64,000 bases of DNA from Nocardiopsis suaedae (GTDB lineage: Bacteria; Actinomycetota; Actinomycetes; Streptosporangiales; Streptosporangiaceae): contig NZ_JAQFWP010000013.1 in NCBI RefSeq assembly GCF_027706745.1, positions 1-64,000 of the forward strand, written 5' to 3'. Made by a program: the position numbers and the translations under genes. The stretch's first letter is position 1, and the number at the start of each line of letters is the position of its first letter. Below are positions 33,256 through 42,602 of the stretch, piece by piece. Below the pieces are notes generated by a model. The model was not told the DNA's origin, ran no database searches, and worked only from the letters and a program-made list of their open reading frames with translations.

Positions 33256-34263
33256 TCAGGGCAGTGAACGGCCCACGTCGCGCTTGTCCTGGAGCAGGCG
33301 CACCAGCAGGGCGTCGCGCGCGGCGGACAGCTCGTCGGCTTCGCGCTCTCCGACCTCCTCGTCCACCCCGTCCACGAGCAGCGACACCAGCTCCGGGCTC
33401 AGGCGGGCGTCCCGGAGGTCGTCCATCCACTCCTGGGCGGGCGGTCCGAGGTGCTCCAGGGTGTGCGCCATCCCGCCGGGGCCGCCGCCCAGGTGCTGGC
33501 CGAGCAGCGGCCCGACCGCCGCCCATCGCAGCCCCGGACCGTGCGCCACGGCGGCGTCCACGTCGGCGACGGTCGCCACACCGCGTTCGACGAGCGAGTA
33601 CGCCTCCCGCCACAGCGCCGCCTGCAACCGGTTGGCCAGGTGGCCGGGGACCTCCCGCCGCACCCGCACCGGGCGCTTGCCCAGCGACCGGTAGAAGCCG
33701 CACGCGCGCTCGGCGACGTCGTCGGTGGTGTGCGCGTTCCCCACCACCTCGACCAGCGGGATGACCGGCACCGGGTGGAACGGGTGGCCGACGACGACCC
33801 GCCCCGGCGCGCGCGTGCACGCGGCGGCCAGCGTGCTCGGCATGGTCCCCGAGGTGCTGGACGCGATCACCACCTCGGCGGGGAGGCGTTCGTCGAGCCA
33901 TGCGGCCAGCCGTGACTTGAAGCCGGGGTCCTCGGGCCCGCTCTCCTGGACCCACACGGCCCCGTCCAGGGCCGATTCGAGGCCGGTGCCGGTGCCGGCG
34001 ACGACGTCCATGCGCGACTCCCAGCCGCGCAGGTCGCCGCCGAGCCCTTCGACGGCGAGCCGGCTCCGCTCGACCTGCCGGGCGACCTCGTCAGCGCCGA
34101 CCGCCGGATCGGCCAGGACGACGCGGTGCCCATGCGCGAGGAGCTGCACCGCCCACCCCTTGCCGATGACCCCGCCGCCGATCAGGACGACGTGTCCGGA
34201 CGCACCGCCGCCCCCGTGTCCGTTTCGTCCCTGCGCGTTCCCAATGTTTCCCGTGAAACTCAT
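33256..34263 (-). CDS. 3-hydroxyacyl-CoA dehydrogenase family (carnitine 3-dehydrogenase-like)
   Basis: A 335-residue NAD-dependent dehydrogenase. The Rossmann motif is VVLIGGGVIGKGWA after a 20-residue Gly/Asn-rich lead. The active-site region is VVVGHPFHPVPVIPLVEVV, and PGHLANRLQAALWREAYSLV is the helical C-domain start. The single-domain length and HPFHPVP motif are closest to L-carnitine dehydrogenases and short 3-hydroxyacyl-CoA dehydrogenases. The start overlaps the stop of acetoacetyl-CoA synthetase (ATGA). It would oxidise a 3-hydroxy group to a 3-keto acid that the ligase can activate. Confidence 0.83.
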   Translation of the reverse strand: MSFTGNIGNAQGRNGHGGGGASGHVVLIGGGVIGKGWAVQLLAHGHRVVLADPAVGADEVARQVERSRLAVEGLGGDLRGWESRMDVVAGTGTGLESALDGAVWVQESGPEDPGFKSRLAAWLDERLPAEVVIASSTSGTMPSTLAAACTRAPGRVVVGHPFHPVPVIPLVEVVGNAHTTDDVAERACGFYRSLGKRPVRVRREVPGHLANRLQAALWREAYSLVERGVATVADVDAAVAHGPGLRWAAVGPLLGQHLGGGPGGMAHTLEHLGPPAQEWMDDLRDARLSPELVSLLVDGVDEEVGEREADELSAARDALLVRLLQDKRDVGRSLP

Positions 34264-36302
34264 CCGGCCGACCTCCCCGCGCGCCCCGCGCCCTCGTGCC
34301 CCGCGTCCCGCGCCATCTCCTCGAAGGGGTCCAGCGCCGCCTCATCGGCCGCCACACCGGGCGGCGCCGCATCGGCCCGCGGACGCCCCTGGAGCAGGCG
34401 TTTCACCGGGACCTCCAGCTTCTTTCCGGTCCGGTTGCGCGGGACGGCCGGGACCTCCACCACCGCGTCGGGCACGTGCCGCGGGGACAGCGCCGCACGG
34501 ACCGCGGCGGTGATCCGGGCACGCCCGTCCCCGTCCAGCGGTGTGCGCGTGACGACGAACAGGATCAGCCGCCCCATGCCGCCGCCGGAGCTGTCGCCGG
34601 GGCCGTCCTCCAGGTGCACGACGAGGCTGTCCTCGACCCCGTCCAGCTCCTCCACCACGCCGTAGAACTCGGCCGTTCCCAGCCGGACCCCGCCGCGGTT
34701 GAGGGTGGCGTCCGACCTCCCGGCCACCGTGCACCCGCCGTCGGCGTCGAAGCGGACCCAGTCGCCGTGCCGCCACACGCCGGGGTAGTGCGCGAAGTAG
34801 GCCTCCCGGTAGCGGCTTCCGTCGTCGCCCCAGAACCCGACCGGCATCGACGGCATGGGGCGGGTGACCACCAGCTCGCCCAGCTCCCCGGTGACCGGGC
34901 GCCCCTGTTCGTCCCAGGCCTCGGCGCGCACGCCCAGGCACGGCCCGGCGATCACCCCTTCCCGCACCGGCTGGGCGGGGCCGCCCTGCACCAGTCCGGT
35001 GCACACGTCGGTGCCGCCGCTGCCCACGTTGAGCAGCGCGCCGGGGAAGCGGTCGAGCACCCACCGGTACCCCTCGGGCGGCAGCGGGGAGCCCGCCGCC
35101 GCGATCTGCCGGACCGACGACAGGTCGTGCGCGGCCGCCGGGTCCAGCCCGTCGGCGCGGCACCGCATCAGGTAGCCGGGGCTGGTCCCGACCACCGTGG
35201 CCCGGGTCCTCGCGGCCAGCCGCCACTGGAGCTCGGGGTCGGGGCGCAGCGGGTCGCCGTCGATCAGGACCGCGCCGGCGCGCACCAGCGGCGCCGACAC
35301 CAGGGCGTTCCACATCATCCAGGCGGTGGTGGTGTACCAGAGCAGCCGGTCGCCCGGCCCCAGGTCCCAGCTCAGCGCGTGGTTCTTCAGGTGTTCGAGG
35401 AGGATGCCGCCGTGCCCGTGCACGATCGGCTTGGGCGCCCCGGTGGTGCCGGACGAGAACAGGACGAAGAGGGGGTGGTCGAAGGGCACGTCGGTGTAGG
35501 CGGGGGCGGGGTCGGACGGACCCGCGGCGGCGGTGAGCTCCGACCAGTCCGTCCACTCCAGGCCCGGAGGCGCTTCCGGGGGCGACGCGAACTCCCCGTA
35601 GGGCACGTGCACGGCGGCGCGGAGGCCGGGCAGCCCGGCCGCGACCGCCGCCAGCTCCTCGGACCGGTCCACCCGCTTGGCCCCGTACCTGTAGCCGGTC
35701 ACGCCGAGCAGCACGGTCGGCTCCAGCTGCCCGAAGCGGTCGAGGACGCCGCGCACACCGAACTCCGGGGCGCACGAGGCCCACACCGCCCCCAGGGACG
35801 CCGTCGCCAGGAACGCGACGACCGCCTCGGGGACGGAGGGCAGGTAGCCGACGACGCGGTCGCCCTCGCGGACGCCGAGGCACCGCAGCCCCGCGCGCGC
35901 ATGCGCGACCTTCTCCCGCAGCTCACCGAAGCCGATGCGCACCTCCTCCCGCGTCTGCGAGTACGCGAACAGCGCGGTGTCCCCGTCCAGGCGGCGTCCG
36001 GGGTCGGCGTCCTCCAACAGGTGGCGGGCGTAGTTGATGCGCGCCCCGGGGAACCAGCGGGCGCCGGGCATGGCCTCCTCGGCCAGGGCGGGCCCCGGGT
36101 CGGCCGTGCTGCGCACGCCGAACCGGTCCCAGACCTGCGCCCAGAACTCGGAGGGCCGGTCCACCGACCAGCGCCACAGGTCCGGGTAGCCGTCGATGCG
36201 CAGCCCGTGCGCCTCCTCGGCGCGGCGGGCGAACGCCCCGACCCGGGTCGCGGCCTTCCAGTCCTCGCGCGGGGCGCGCAGCACGCGTCCGGTCGCGGTC
36301 AC
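34260..36302 (-). CDS. Acetoacetate--CoA ligase
   Basis: A 680-residue ANL-superfamily enzyme of the acetoacetyl-CoA synthetase type. The ACAS_N-like lead (FWAQVWDRFGV), the adenylate motif LFSSGTTGAPKPIVHGHG, TTAWMMWNALVSAPLV, the GGTDVCTG region and the C-terminal catalytic lysine in NRTGKKLEVPVKRLL are complete. It activates acetoacetate (or a related 3-keto acid) with ATP. The GTG at 36302 overlaps the stop of the preceding fusion gene (GTGA). An unusual extra of about 30 residues follows the usual C-terminus. Confidence 0.9.
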   Translation of the reverse strand: MTATGRVLRAPREDWKAATRVGAFARRAEEAHGLRIDGYPDLWRWSVDRPSEFWAQVWDRFGVRSTADPGPALAEEAMPGARWFPGARINYARHLLEDADPGRRLDGDTALFAYSQTREEVRIGFGELREKVAHARAGLRCLGVREGDRVVGYLPSVPEAVVAFLATASLGAVWASCAPEFGVRGVLDRFGQLEPTVLLGVTGYRYGAKRVDRSEELAAVAAGLPGLRAAVHVPYGEFASPPEAPPGLEWTDWSELTAAAGPSDPAPAYTDVPFDHPLFVLFSSGTTGAPKPIVHGHGGILLEHLKNHALSWDLGPGDRLLWYTTTAWMMWNALVSAPLVRAGAVLIDGDPLRPDPELQWRLAARTRATVVGTSPGYLMRCRADGLDPAAAHDLSSVRQIAAAGSPLPPEGYRWVLDRFPGALLNVGSGGTDVCTGLVQGGPAQPVREGVIAGPCLGVRAEAWDEQGRPVTGELGELVVTRPMPSMPVGFWGDDGSRYREAYFAHYPGVWRHGDWVRFDADGGCTVAGRSDATLNRGGVRLGTAEFYGVVEELDGVEDSLVVHLEDGPGDSSGGGMGRLILFVVTRTPLDGDGRARITAAVRAALSPRHVPDAVVEVPAVPRNRTGKKLEVPVKRLLQGRPRADAAPPGVAADEAALDPFEEMARDAGHEGAGRAGRSAG

Positions 36303-38722
36303 TCGTCCTCTCCCTTCGTCCGGGCGTCCCCCTGCGCGTTCCGCTGGACCTTCGCCGACCGCTTGCGCAGGAAGTCCTCCATCCGCCGCTGCGCCTCGCC
36401 GCTGCTCGACGCGGCCGACGCCATCAGCGCCTCGGTCAGGTAGCCCACCTCGGGGGAGGCGTCGGCGATCCTCGGCAGGGCCTCGACCACCGCGAAGTTG
36501 GTGAGCGGGGCGTTGCCGGCGGCGGCCTCGGCCAGGGCGGCGGCGCGCTCCAGCGCACCGCCCTCCGGTTCCAGGTACTGGGTCAGCCCGGCCGCCGCCC
36601 CCTCCTCGGCGTCCAGCACCCGCCCGGTCAGCATCAGGTCGGCCATCCGGTGGGCACCGATCAGCCGGGGCAGCCGCACCGACCCCCCGCCGCCGACGAA
36701 CAGGCCGCGCTGCCCCTCGGGCAGCGCGTAGAAGGCGGTGCGGTCGGCGACCCTGATGTGCGCGGCGGCCGCCAGCTCCAGCCCGCCGCCGATCACCGCG
36801 CCCTTGAGCGCGGCCACCACCGGCAGCCCGCCGCGCTCCACCGCCGCGAACGCCCTGTGCCACATGCGCGAGTGCCGCAGGCCGCTCTCGGCGTCGGTGC
36901 CGCCCAGCTCGGACAGGTCCAGCCCGGCGCAGAAGTGGTCGCCCTCGGCGTCCAGCACCGCCGCGCGCGCCCAGTCGGGCGGCTCGGAGAGGAACCGGCC
37001 GATCCCGGCGACGGTGGCGTCGTCCAGCGCGTTGCGCTTGCCCGGGCGGCACAGCCGCAGCACGGCGACCGCCCCGCGGCGCTCGACCCGAAGCGAGCCG
37101 GGCAGGGCGGGGGCGGGAGCGGCGGGGGCCGGTCCCCCGGCGGCGCCGCCGGCGCGGGCGCGCAGCCGGTGCCGCAGGACCTTTCCGGAGGCGGTGCGCG
37201 GGAGATCCTCGACGAACACGACCTCCTTGGGGAGCTTGTACCGGGCCAACCGGGCCTTCAGGTGCTCCCGGATCGGTGCGGGGTCGGCCGCCGCGCCCGG
37301 GGCCGCCTCGACGAACGCGACCCCGGCCTCGCCCCAGCGCTCGTCCGGGCGGCCGACGACCGCCGCCGCGGCCACCTCGGGCAGTTCGTTCAGCACCGCC
37401 TCGACCTCGGCGGGGTAGACGTTCTCCCCGCCGGAGATGTACACGTCCTTGACCCGGTCGACCACGCGGAGCACGCCGTCGCCCGCCCGCACCACGTCGC
37501 CCGTGCGGAACCAGTCGCCGGGCCCGCCCGGGGTGCCGCCGTCGGTGAGGAACCCGGCCTCCTCCGTCGGCCGGTTCCAGTAGCCGGGGAACACGTTCGG
37601 CCCGCGGACCAGCAGTTCCCCGGTTCCGCCGCCGTCGGCCGGGGCGGGTCTCCCGTCCTGCCCGAGGAGGGCGGTGTCGATGAAGAAGTGCGGGGCGCCC
37701 GCGGTGGGGGCGTCGTCGGGAAGCGCGGCCTCCATGGACACGCCGGGGGCCGCCTCGGTCATGCCGTACCCCTGGTGGACGGGGACCCCGCGGCGCCGCC
37801 ATTCCGCGGCGACATGGGCGGGCATCGGCGAGCCGCCGTAGAGGACCAGCCGGAGCGAGGACAGGTCGGCCCCGGGCCACCCCGGGGCCTCGGCCATCAT
37901 CCGCATCATCGTGGGCACGCAGGAGAAGCAGGTGGCCCGGCGCTCTTCGATGAGGGACAGGACGGCCGCGGCGTCGAAGCGCGGGACCACCTCGACCGTT
38001 CCGCCCTTGAGGAGCAGCGGGAAGGAGATCTGGCCCAGGCCCACCGCGTGGAACAGGGGCGCGATGCAGAGCCCGGTGTCGGTGCTGGTGAAGTCCAGGT
38101 GGACGAGCTGGTTGACCGTGTTCCAGGTCAGGTTGGCGTGGGTGAGGACCGCGGCCTTGGGGCGGCCCGTGGTGCCCGACGTGTAGAGGAACAGCGCGGG
38201 GTCGTCCATGGACACCGCTTCGTTGGACACCGCTTCGTTCGGGGCCGTGTCGGGCACGGCCCCGGGCGCGGCGTGCGAAGGCGCCTGCGCGGCCAGCTCG
38301 TCGTACGACAGGTGATGGCGCAGTTCCCGGCGCGGGGAGTCGAGCGCGCGCAGGCGCTCGTCGGGTTCCTCTCCGCCGGGGCCGACGACCAGGACGGAGG
38401 CCCCGCTGTCGGCGAGCATGTAGTCCAGCTCCGCCGCGGCCAGCCGGTGGTTGAGCGGCACGAAGACCGCTCCCGCGCGCTGGGCCGCGAACATCGTCTC
38501 GAACGTGGCCGTGTCGTTGAGCCCGAGGTAGGCGACGCGGTCGCCGTGCCGCACGCCGAGCCCGGCCAGCACCGCCGCGAGACGGTCGGTGCTGTCGGCC
38601 AGCTCCTGGTAGGTGAGCGCCCGCCCGCCCTGGCTGAGGGCGACGGCACCGGGCGAGATGCGCGCGCGACGACGGGGCCAGGAACCGAGCCCCGCGCCGG
38701 GGGTGAGGCTCCGGGCGCTCAT
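36299..38722 (-). CDS. Fusion of acyl-CoA ligase and enoyl-CoA hydratase/isomerase
   Basis: An 807-residue two-enzyme protein. Residues 1-520 are a fatty-acid/aromatic acyl-CoA ligase: LFLYTSGTTGRPKAAVLTHAN, YGMTEAAPGVS, DWFRTGDVV and the lysine of RTASGKVLRHRL. Residues about 545-800 are a crotonase: GKRNALDDATVAGIGRFL, AGLDLSELGG, IGGGLELAAAAHI with the oxyanion-hole glycines, and ALPEGQRGLF with one catalytic Glu. A Pro/Ala linker joins them. Coupling acid activation with hydration or isomerisation in one chain is uncommon. Both neighbours overlap by 4 bp. Substrate unknown, perhaps an unsaturated acid freed by the CocE esterase. Confidence 0.88.
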   Translation of the reverse strand: MSARSLTPGAGLGSWPRRRARISPGAVALSQGGRALTYQELADSTDRLAAVLAGLGVRHGDRVAYLGLNDTATFETMFAAQRAGAVFVPLNHRLAAAELDYMLADSGASVLVVGPGGEEPDERLRALDSPRRELRHHLSYDELAAQAPSHAAPGAVPDTAPNEAVSNEAVSMDDPALFLYTSGTTGRPKAAVLTHANLTWNTVNQLVHLDFTSTDTGLCIAPLFHAVGLGQISFPLLLKGGTVEVVPRFDAAAVLSLIEERRATCFSCVPTMMRMMAEAPGWPGADLSSLRLVLYGGSPMPAHVAAEWRRRGVPVHQGYGMTEAAPGVSMEAALPDDAPTAGAPHFFIDTALLGQDGRPAPADGGGTGELLVRGPNVFPGYWNRPTEEAGFLTDGGTPGGPGDWFRTGDVVRAGDGVLRVVDRVKDVYISGGENVYPAEVEAVLNELPEVAAAAVVGRPDERWGEAGVAFVEAAPGAAADPAPIREHLKARLARYKLPKEVVFVEDLPRTASGKVLRHRLRARAGGAAGGPAPAAPAPALPGSLRVERRGAVAVLRLCRPGKRNALDDATVAGIGRFLSEPPDWARAAVLDAEGDHFCAGLDLSELGGTDAESGLRHSRMWHRAFAAVERGGLPVVAALKGAVIGGGLELAAAAHIRVADRTAFYALPEGQRGLFVGGGGSVRLPRLIGAHRMADLMLTGRVLDAEEGAAAGLTQYLEPEGGALERAAALAEAAAGNAPLTNFAVVEALPRIADASPEVGYLTEALMASAASSSGEAQRRMEDFLRKRSAKVQRNAQGDARTKGEDE

Positions 38723-40413
38723 CGCCGACCCCCCTCGCCGCGCGCCTCCGGCAGCCGGTTCAGGTGCAGGCGCGCCCCGTCGGCGCCGCCGAGCCGCAGG
38801 GTCTGGTGGTTCTTCTCGGCCGTCGCGGCCGTCCACGGGTGCAGCCCGTTGCCCGGCTGCGGCATGAACTCGGGGAAGTCGCTGGAGGCCACGTGGACGC
38901 GGAAGCGGTGCCCGGCGCGCAGCCGGTAGCCGATCTGGCCCATGTCCACGTCGGCACGGCGCCCGCCCGCGGTGTCGGGCAGGTGGACCTGGCCGCGCGC
39001 CACCAGGTGGGCGGCGCCGTCCGGGGCGACGTCGAGCAGGCGCACGAACACGTCCATCTTCGGGCCGCTGCTGCCGACCTCGCCGGTGAAGCGCACCGGG
39101 CCCGCGTAGTCGGCGTCGTCAGCGGTCTGCGGACCGTCGAAGACGAGCACGTCGGGCCGGTCGGCCAGGTCCCGCTCGTCGGGGTATTCGCGCAGGGCCG
39201 CGAACGGGTCCGTGACCGGCGAGGGCACGAGGTCGTCGGGGTCGTGGGTCCACTCCACGACGGCGGGGGGCGCCTCCTCCCCGCCGTGCCCTTCCTCCGA
39301 GGGGACCAGACGCCCTTCGGGGGCCGGGGAGAGCGTGAGCGGAGAGATCCCTTCGGGCGGCCAGCTCGCGCACGTCCGGAAGCCCTCGGTATGGGCGAGG
39401 TTCCACCGGACTCTGGGGATGTCCTCGGGCGAGCCCTGGCCCTTGACGAAGACGTCGAAGAACTCCAGCGCGGGTTCGAGGTACTCCGGCAGGAACGCGC
39501 GGAACTCCTCGACCGTGCGCTCCGTCCCGCGCCCGGCCTCGGAGAGGCCGACGTTGACGTGGTCGATGGAATCGATGAACAGGTACTGGTTGTGCGCCCA
39601 CCCCGGCCGCTCGGCCAGCGCGCGCACGTCCTGCCAGTGCCACGGCGCACAGTTGTCCCACCAGCCCATCTGGTGCAGGACCGGGAGGGGACGGGCGTCG
39701 TAGGGGTGGCCGCCGGGGAATCGCCGAAGGAACACCGGGCTGTCCGGGTGCCATTGGTCGAATGACATCGACCGGGCGCCCACCTGCGCGAAGAAGCGCT
39801 CCACATTGTCGATGTAGGGGCGGTGCGTCCAGTCCGGCTCCCAGAGGTGGACGTCGTTGTCGTGGAAGAAGGTCGCCGCGTACAGGCGGTGGATGCTCAT
39901 CTCCACCTCCATGGCGCCGTCCTCGCCCACCGGCTCGGGCAGCGAGCCCAGGCGCGTGCCGGTGACCCGCGGGGCGATGGCCTTGAGCGCCGGATGGCCG
40001 GTCGAGGCGGCCGCCCACTGCGTGTAGCCGTAGTAGGAGTCGCCCCACATGGCCACGTCGCCGTCGCACCAGGGCTGCTTGGCGATCCAGTCGATGGTGT
40101 CGTGGCCGTCCACGGCCTCGTTGACGAAGAGCAGCGTCTCGCCCTCGGAGCGGAACTTGCCGCGCACGTCCTGGGCGGCCACGTGGTACCCGCGCCCGAC
40201 CATGTAGGCGGCGATCTCCGGGATGGAGATGAAGGGGCCGTCCTTGTCGTAGGGGAGGCGGATGAGGACGACCGGCCCGGGGGAGCCGTCGCCGGCCAAG
40301 TAGACGTCGGTGGCCAGGCGCACGCGGTCGCGCATCGGGACCATGTACTGGGTGGCGGCGTCGGGGACGGGGGCCGGTCCGTTGTGCAGGATCTGGATGG
40401 GCTCGGCGTCCAT
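38719..40413 (-). CDS. CocE/NonD-family hydrolase (X-Pro dipeptidyl-peptidase S15 type)
   Basis: A 564-residue serine hydrolase. The N-terminal alpha/beta domain has YMVPMRDRVRLATDVYLAG, DVRGKFRSEG and the nucleophile in WGDSYYG. The C-terminal jelly-roll domain includes FTGEVGSSGPKMDVFVRLLD and YRLRAGHRFRVHV. Members cleave esters such as cocaine or glutaryl-acyl groups and X-Pro peptides. No signal peptide. It is the first gene of the five-gene catabolic operon and likely releases the acid that the downstream CoA ligases activate. The promoter region is shared with the divergent MarR gene. Confidence 0.87.
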   Translation of the reverse strand: MDAEPIQILHNGPAPVPDAATQYMVPMRDRVRLATDVYLAGDGSPGPVVLIRLPYDKDGPFISIPEIAAYMVGRGYHVAAQDVRGKFRSEGETLLFVNEAVDGHDTIDWIAKQPWCDGDVAMWGDSYYGYTQWAAASTGHPALKAIAPRVTGTRLGSLPEPVGEDGAMEVEMSIHRLYAATFFHDNDVHLWEPDWTHRPYIDNVERFFAQVGARSMSFDQWHPDSPVFLRRFPGGHPYDARPLPVLHQMGWWDNCAPWHWQDVRALAERPGWAHNQYLFIDSIDHVNVGLSEAGRGTERTVEEFRAFLPEYLEPALEFFDVFVKGQGSPEDIPRVRWNLAHTEGFRTCASWPPEGISPLTLSPAPEGRLVPSEEGHGGEEAPPAVVEWTHDPDDLVPSPVTDPFAALREYPDERDLADRPDVLVFDGPQTADDADYAGPVRFTGEVGSSGPKMDVFVRLLDVAPDGAAHLVARGQVHLPDTAGGRRADVDMGQIGYRLRAGHRFRVHVASSDFPEFMPQPGNGLHPWTAATAEKNHQTLRLGGADGARLHLNRLPEARGEGGRR

Positions 40414-40492
40414 GCGTCGTCCTCTCTGTCACGGCGGATCTGTCACGGCGGAGGTGCTCAGGCTCGCCAGAGGCCGGTACAGCCTCTCGGAT

Positions 40493-40678
40493 ATCAGGAA
40501 GCTTGTCTTGTTCATGATGAGGATCAGGCCGAGCGCACGACGGGAAAACGGCCGCTCTTCCTCGACTTTCTGGCCGTAAAGCGGTCCACCCCGCGAAGAG
40601 TGGCATGCGTCTCAACGGGCACGAGTGTAAGGAGACATCAGGTTTCCTGACAAGAGTCGGAACGGGATTCTGCTAGAC
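40493..40678. promoter_or_regulatory. MarR-type operator sites and leaderless promoter
   Basis: TCAGG-TTT-CCTGA (40638-40650) is a palindrome, and a partial relative TCAGGAAGCTTGT stands at about 40493-40505, nearer the esterase gene. A -10 TAGACT (40673-40678) lies only 7 bp before the MarR GTG start, so that transcript should be leaderless. The layout fits MarR binding to both promoters. Confidence 0.5.
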
Positions 40679-40685
40679 TGCCCCC

Positions 40686-41168
40686 GTGCCACCTACGGAA
40701 TCCGCAGCAGCGCCGCCCGCGCCGGGCGACCCGGCGGCGCCCCCGTCGTTCACCTACGTCGCCGGCCGCGTGGACCAGGGGATCCGCCGGGAGCTCAACC
40801 GGCGCCTGCGCCCGCACGGACTGAGCGTCCCGGAGCTGACGGTGCTGTCGGTCCTGGCACGCCGCACGGGCCTGTCCAACGCCCAGCTCGCACGGCGGTC
40901 GATGGTGACGCCGCAGTCGATGAACCAGGTGCTGGGCTCCCTGGAGCAGCGCGGCCTGGTGGAGCGCACGTCCGACCCGGACCACGGCCGCGTCCGCCGC
41001 ACGGTCCTCACCCGCGAGGGCGCCGCGGTGCTCGACCGGGCCCAGGAGTCGGTGGACGATCTGGAGGACGAGATCCTCGGCGACCTGTCCCCCGCGCAGC
41101 GGGCGCTGGTGCTGGAGAGCCTGGTCCACTGCATGGAGAAGCTGTCCGAACTCTCCCGCGACCGCTGA
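40686..41168 (+). CDS. MarR-family transcriptional regulator
   Basis: A 160-residue winged-helix regulator. Key parts are LSVPELTVLSVLARR, the recognition helix SNAQLARRSMVTPQSMNQVL and the wing DPDHGRVRRTVLTREG. A 20-residue Pro/Ala lead precedes the fold. It is divergent from the catabolic operon and most likely represses it until a substrate or CoA ester binds. The GTG start at 40686 sits right at the predicted transcription start, so the message is probably leaderless. Confidence 0.9.
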   Translation: MPPTESAAAPPAPGDPAAPPSFTYVAGRVDQGIRRELNRRLRPHGLSVPELTVLSVLARRTGLSNAQLARRSMVTPQSMNQVLGSLEQRGLVERTSDPDHGRVRRTVLTREGAAVLDRAQESVDDLEDEILGDLSPAQRALVLESLVHCMEKLSELSRDR

Positions 41169-41358
41169 GGAGGAGCGCCCCTCCCCCGCGCCTCTCCCCC
41201 TGTCCCGGCCGGAATCCGGCGGTCCGCCGCCCCGAGCGGGAACCGGACCGGGGTGCCGACGAGTCGATTCACCGACGGATCGATTCGCCACCTCGCGCAT
41301 CGATCGATCACAGTGGGACCGCTATGGTGCGTTCCGCATCCGGTGAGGAGAGGAATCG

Positions 41359-42306
41359 GTGTCGATGCAGCAGTCCCCGCCGCCCCCGGGTCCGCCAGGG
41401 CCGCCGTTCATCACGCCCCCTCCCCCGCCTGAGGCGGTGCAGCCGCCCCCGGCCTCGCGGCCGGGCGGCGCGAGCCGGTGGGTCGCCCTGGGGGCGGGGG
41501 TGTTCATGCTCGCCCTGGTGGTCGTCACGGGCGTCGTCGTGGTGACGGCGGCGGTCGGAGGCGGCGGGGCGGGCGCCCCCGCCGGTGGCGCCGCCGCCGA
41601 GACCGGGGCCGAAGGCGGCACCGGGGGCGAGACCAGCGGCCGGGAGGACGGCGCCGACGACGGCGCCGGTGACGGTGACGGTGACGGTGACGGCACGGGC
41701 GGCGCGGACGAGGCCCCCGGCGCGGGCACCGGGGAGGAGTACGCCCCCGACCCGCACGAGGGCGTGGCCGCCTATACCGGCCCGGACACCCCGACCCAGG
41801 TGGCGGTCGGCCCCGGGCCCTACCGGCTGCCCGCCGACGCCTGCTCCGGTGTCGGCCCGCAGACCCTCGAAGGCCTGGGGATGGGCGAGGAGCCCACCCG
41901 GTCGGAGTCGTCCGAGGGTGCGGCGCCCAGCAGGAGCTGCATGTGGCAGCAGCTCGCCGACGACGGCTCCTTCCACGTGCTCCGGATCCGGTACCAGTCC
42001 GCGGACGCGCCGGAGTCCGCCGCCGCCCTCTACCGGGGGGCCGCCGAGGAGCAGGCGGGCATCCTCGGGGACGTGGTGCAGCAGGAGGCCCCCGGCATCG
42101 GGGACGAGAGCACGGTGGTCCTGGTCGACAACGGGGACGGCGCCTACCAGGGCGTGGTCTTCATCCGCCTGCAGAACACGGTGGTCACCGTCGAGCGGGA
42201 GATCCAGCCCCCGGCGGGGGGCACGGACACGCCCACGCTGGCGTGGGGGCCCACAGGACGACTCATGCCCGAGCTGGGCCGCCAGGCCCTGAACAACCTG
42301 GTCTGA
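41359..42306 (+). CDS. Membrane-anchored secreted protein, DUF3558-like
   Basis: A 315-residue protein. The first 35 residues are a Pro-rich cytoplasmic tail, followed by one membrane helix (WVALGAGVFMLALVVVTGVVVVTA), a low-complexity Gly/Asp/Ala linker of about 90 residues that includes GGTGAC DNA repeats, and a globular domain from about residue 145. That domain has the Cys pair ADACSGVGP ... SRSCMWQQ typical of DUF3558-like lipoprotein domains. The GTG at 41359 follows GAGGAGAGG. Role unknown, exposed at the cell surface. Confidence 0.7.
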   Translation: MSMQQSPPPPGPPGPPFITPPPPPEAVQPPPASRPGGASRWVALGAGVFMLALVVVTGVVVVTAAVGGGGAGAPAGGAAAETGAEGGTGGETSGREDGADDGAGDGDGDGDGTGGADEAPGAGTGEEYAPDPHEGVAAYTGPDTPTQVAVGPGPYRLPADACSGVGPQTLEGLGMGEEPTRSESSEGAAPSRSCMWQQLADDGSFHVLRIRYQSADAPESAAALYRGAAEEQAGILGDVVQQEAPGIGDESTVVLVDNGDGAYQGVVFIRLQNTVVTVEREIQPPAGGTDTPTLAWGPTGRLMPELGRQALNNLV

Positions 42307-42602
42307 TCCGCGCCGCGGCCCTCCTCTCCGGGCCGTGCCGCGCGTTCCCCGGCGCCCCTTCCCCCGTTTCCCGCCGCCCCCGGCCGGGGGCGGGGGCGGG
42401 GCCCACGCCCGGACATGGGCCCACCGCGGGGATTGACGCGCCTGTGGCGCCGCGGTGAGGATTACTCTCCGGTAAGGGTGTTTCGCAGACGTCCCGCTCC
42501 GTCCGCTGCGCGCAGCCTCCCCCGTGTCCCCCCGACTCCCCCGCACCCCGCGGCCTGGCCCCCCTGTGCCCGGCCGCCCCGGACACCACGCGAGGTCGCG
42601 CC

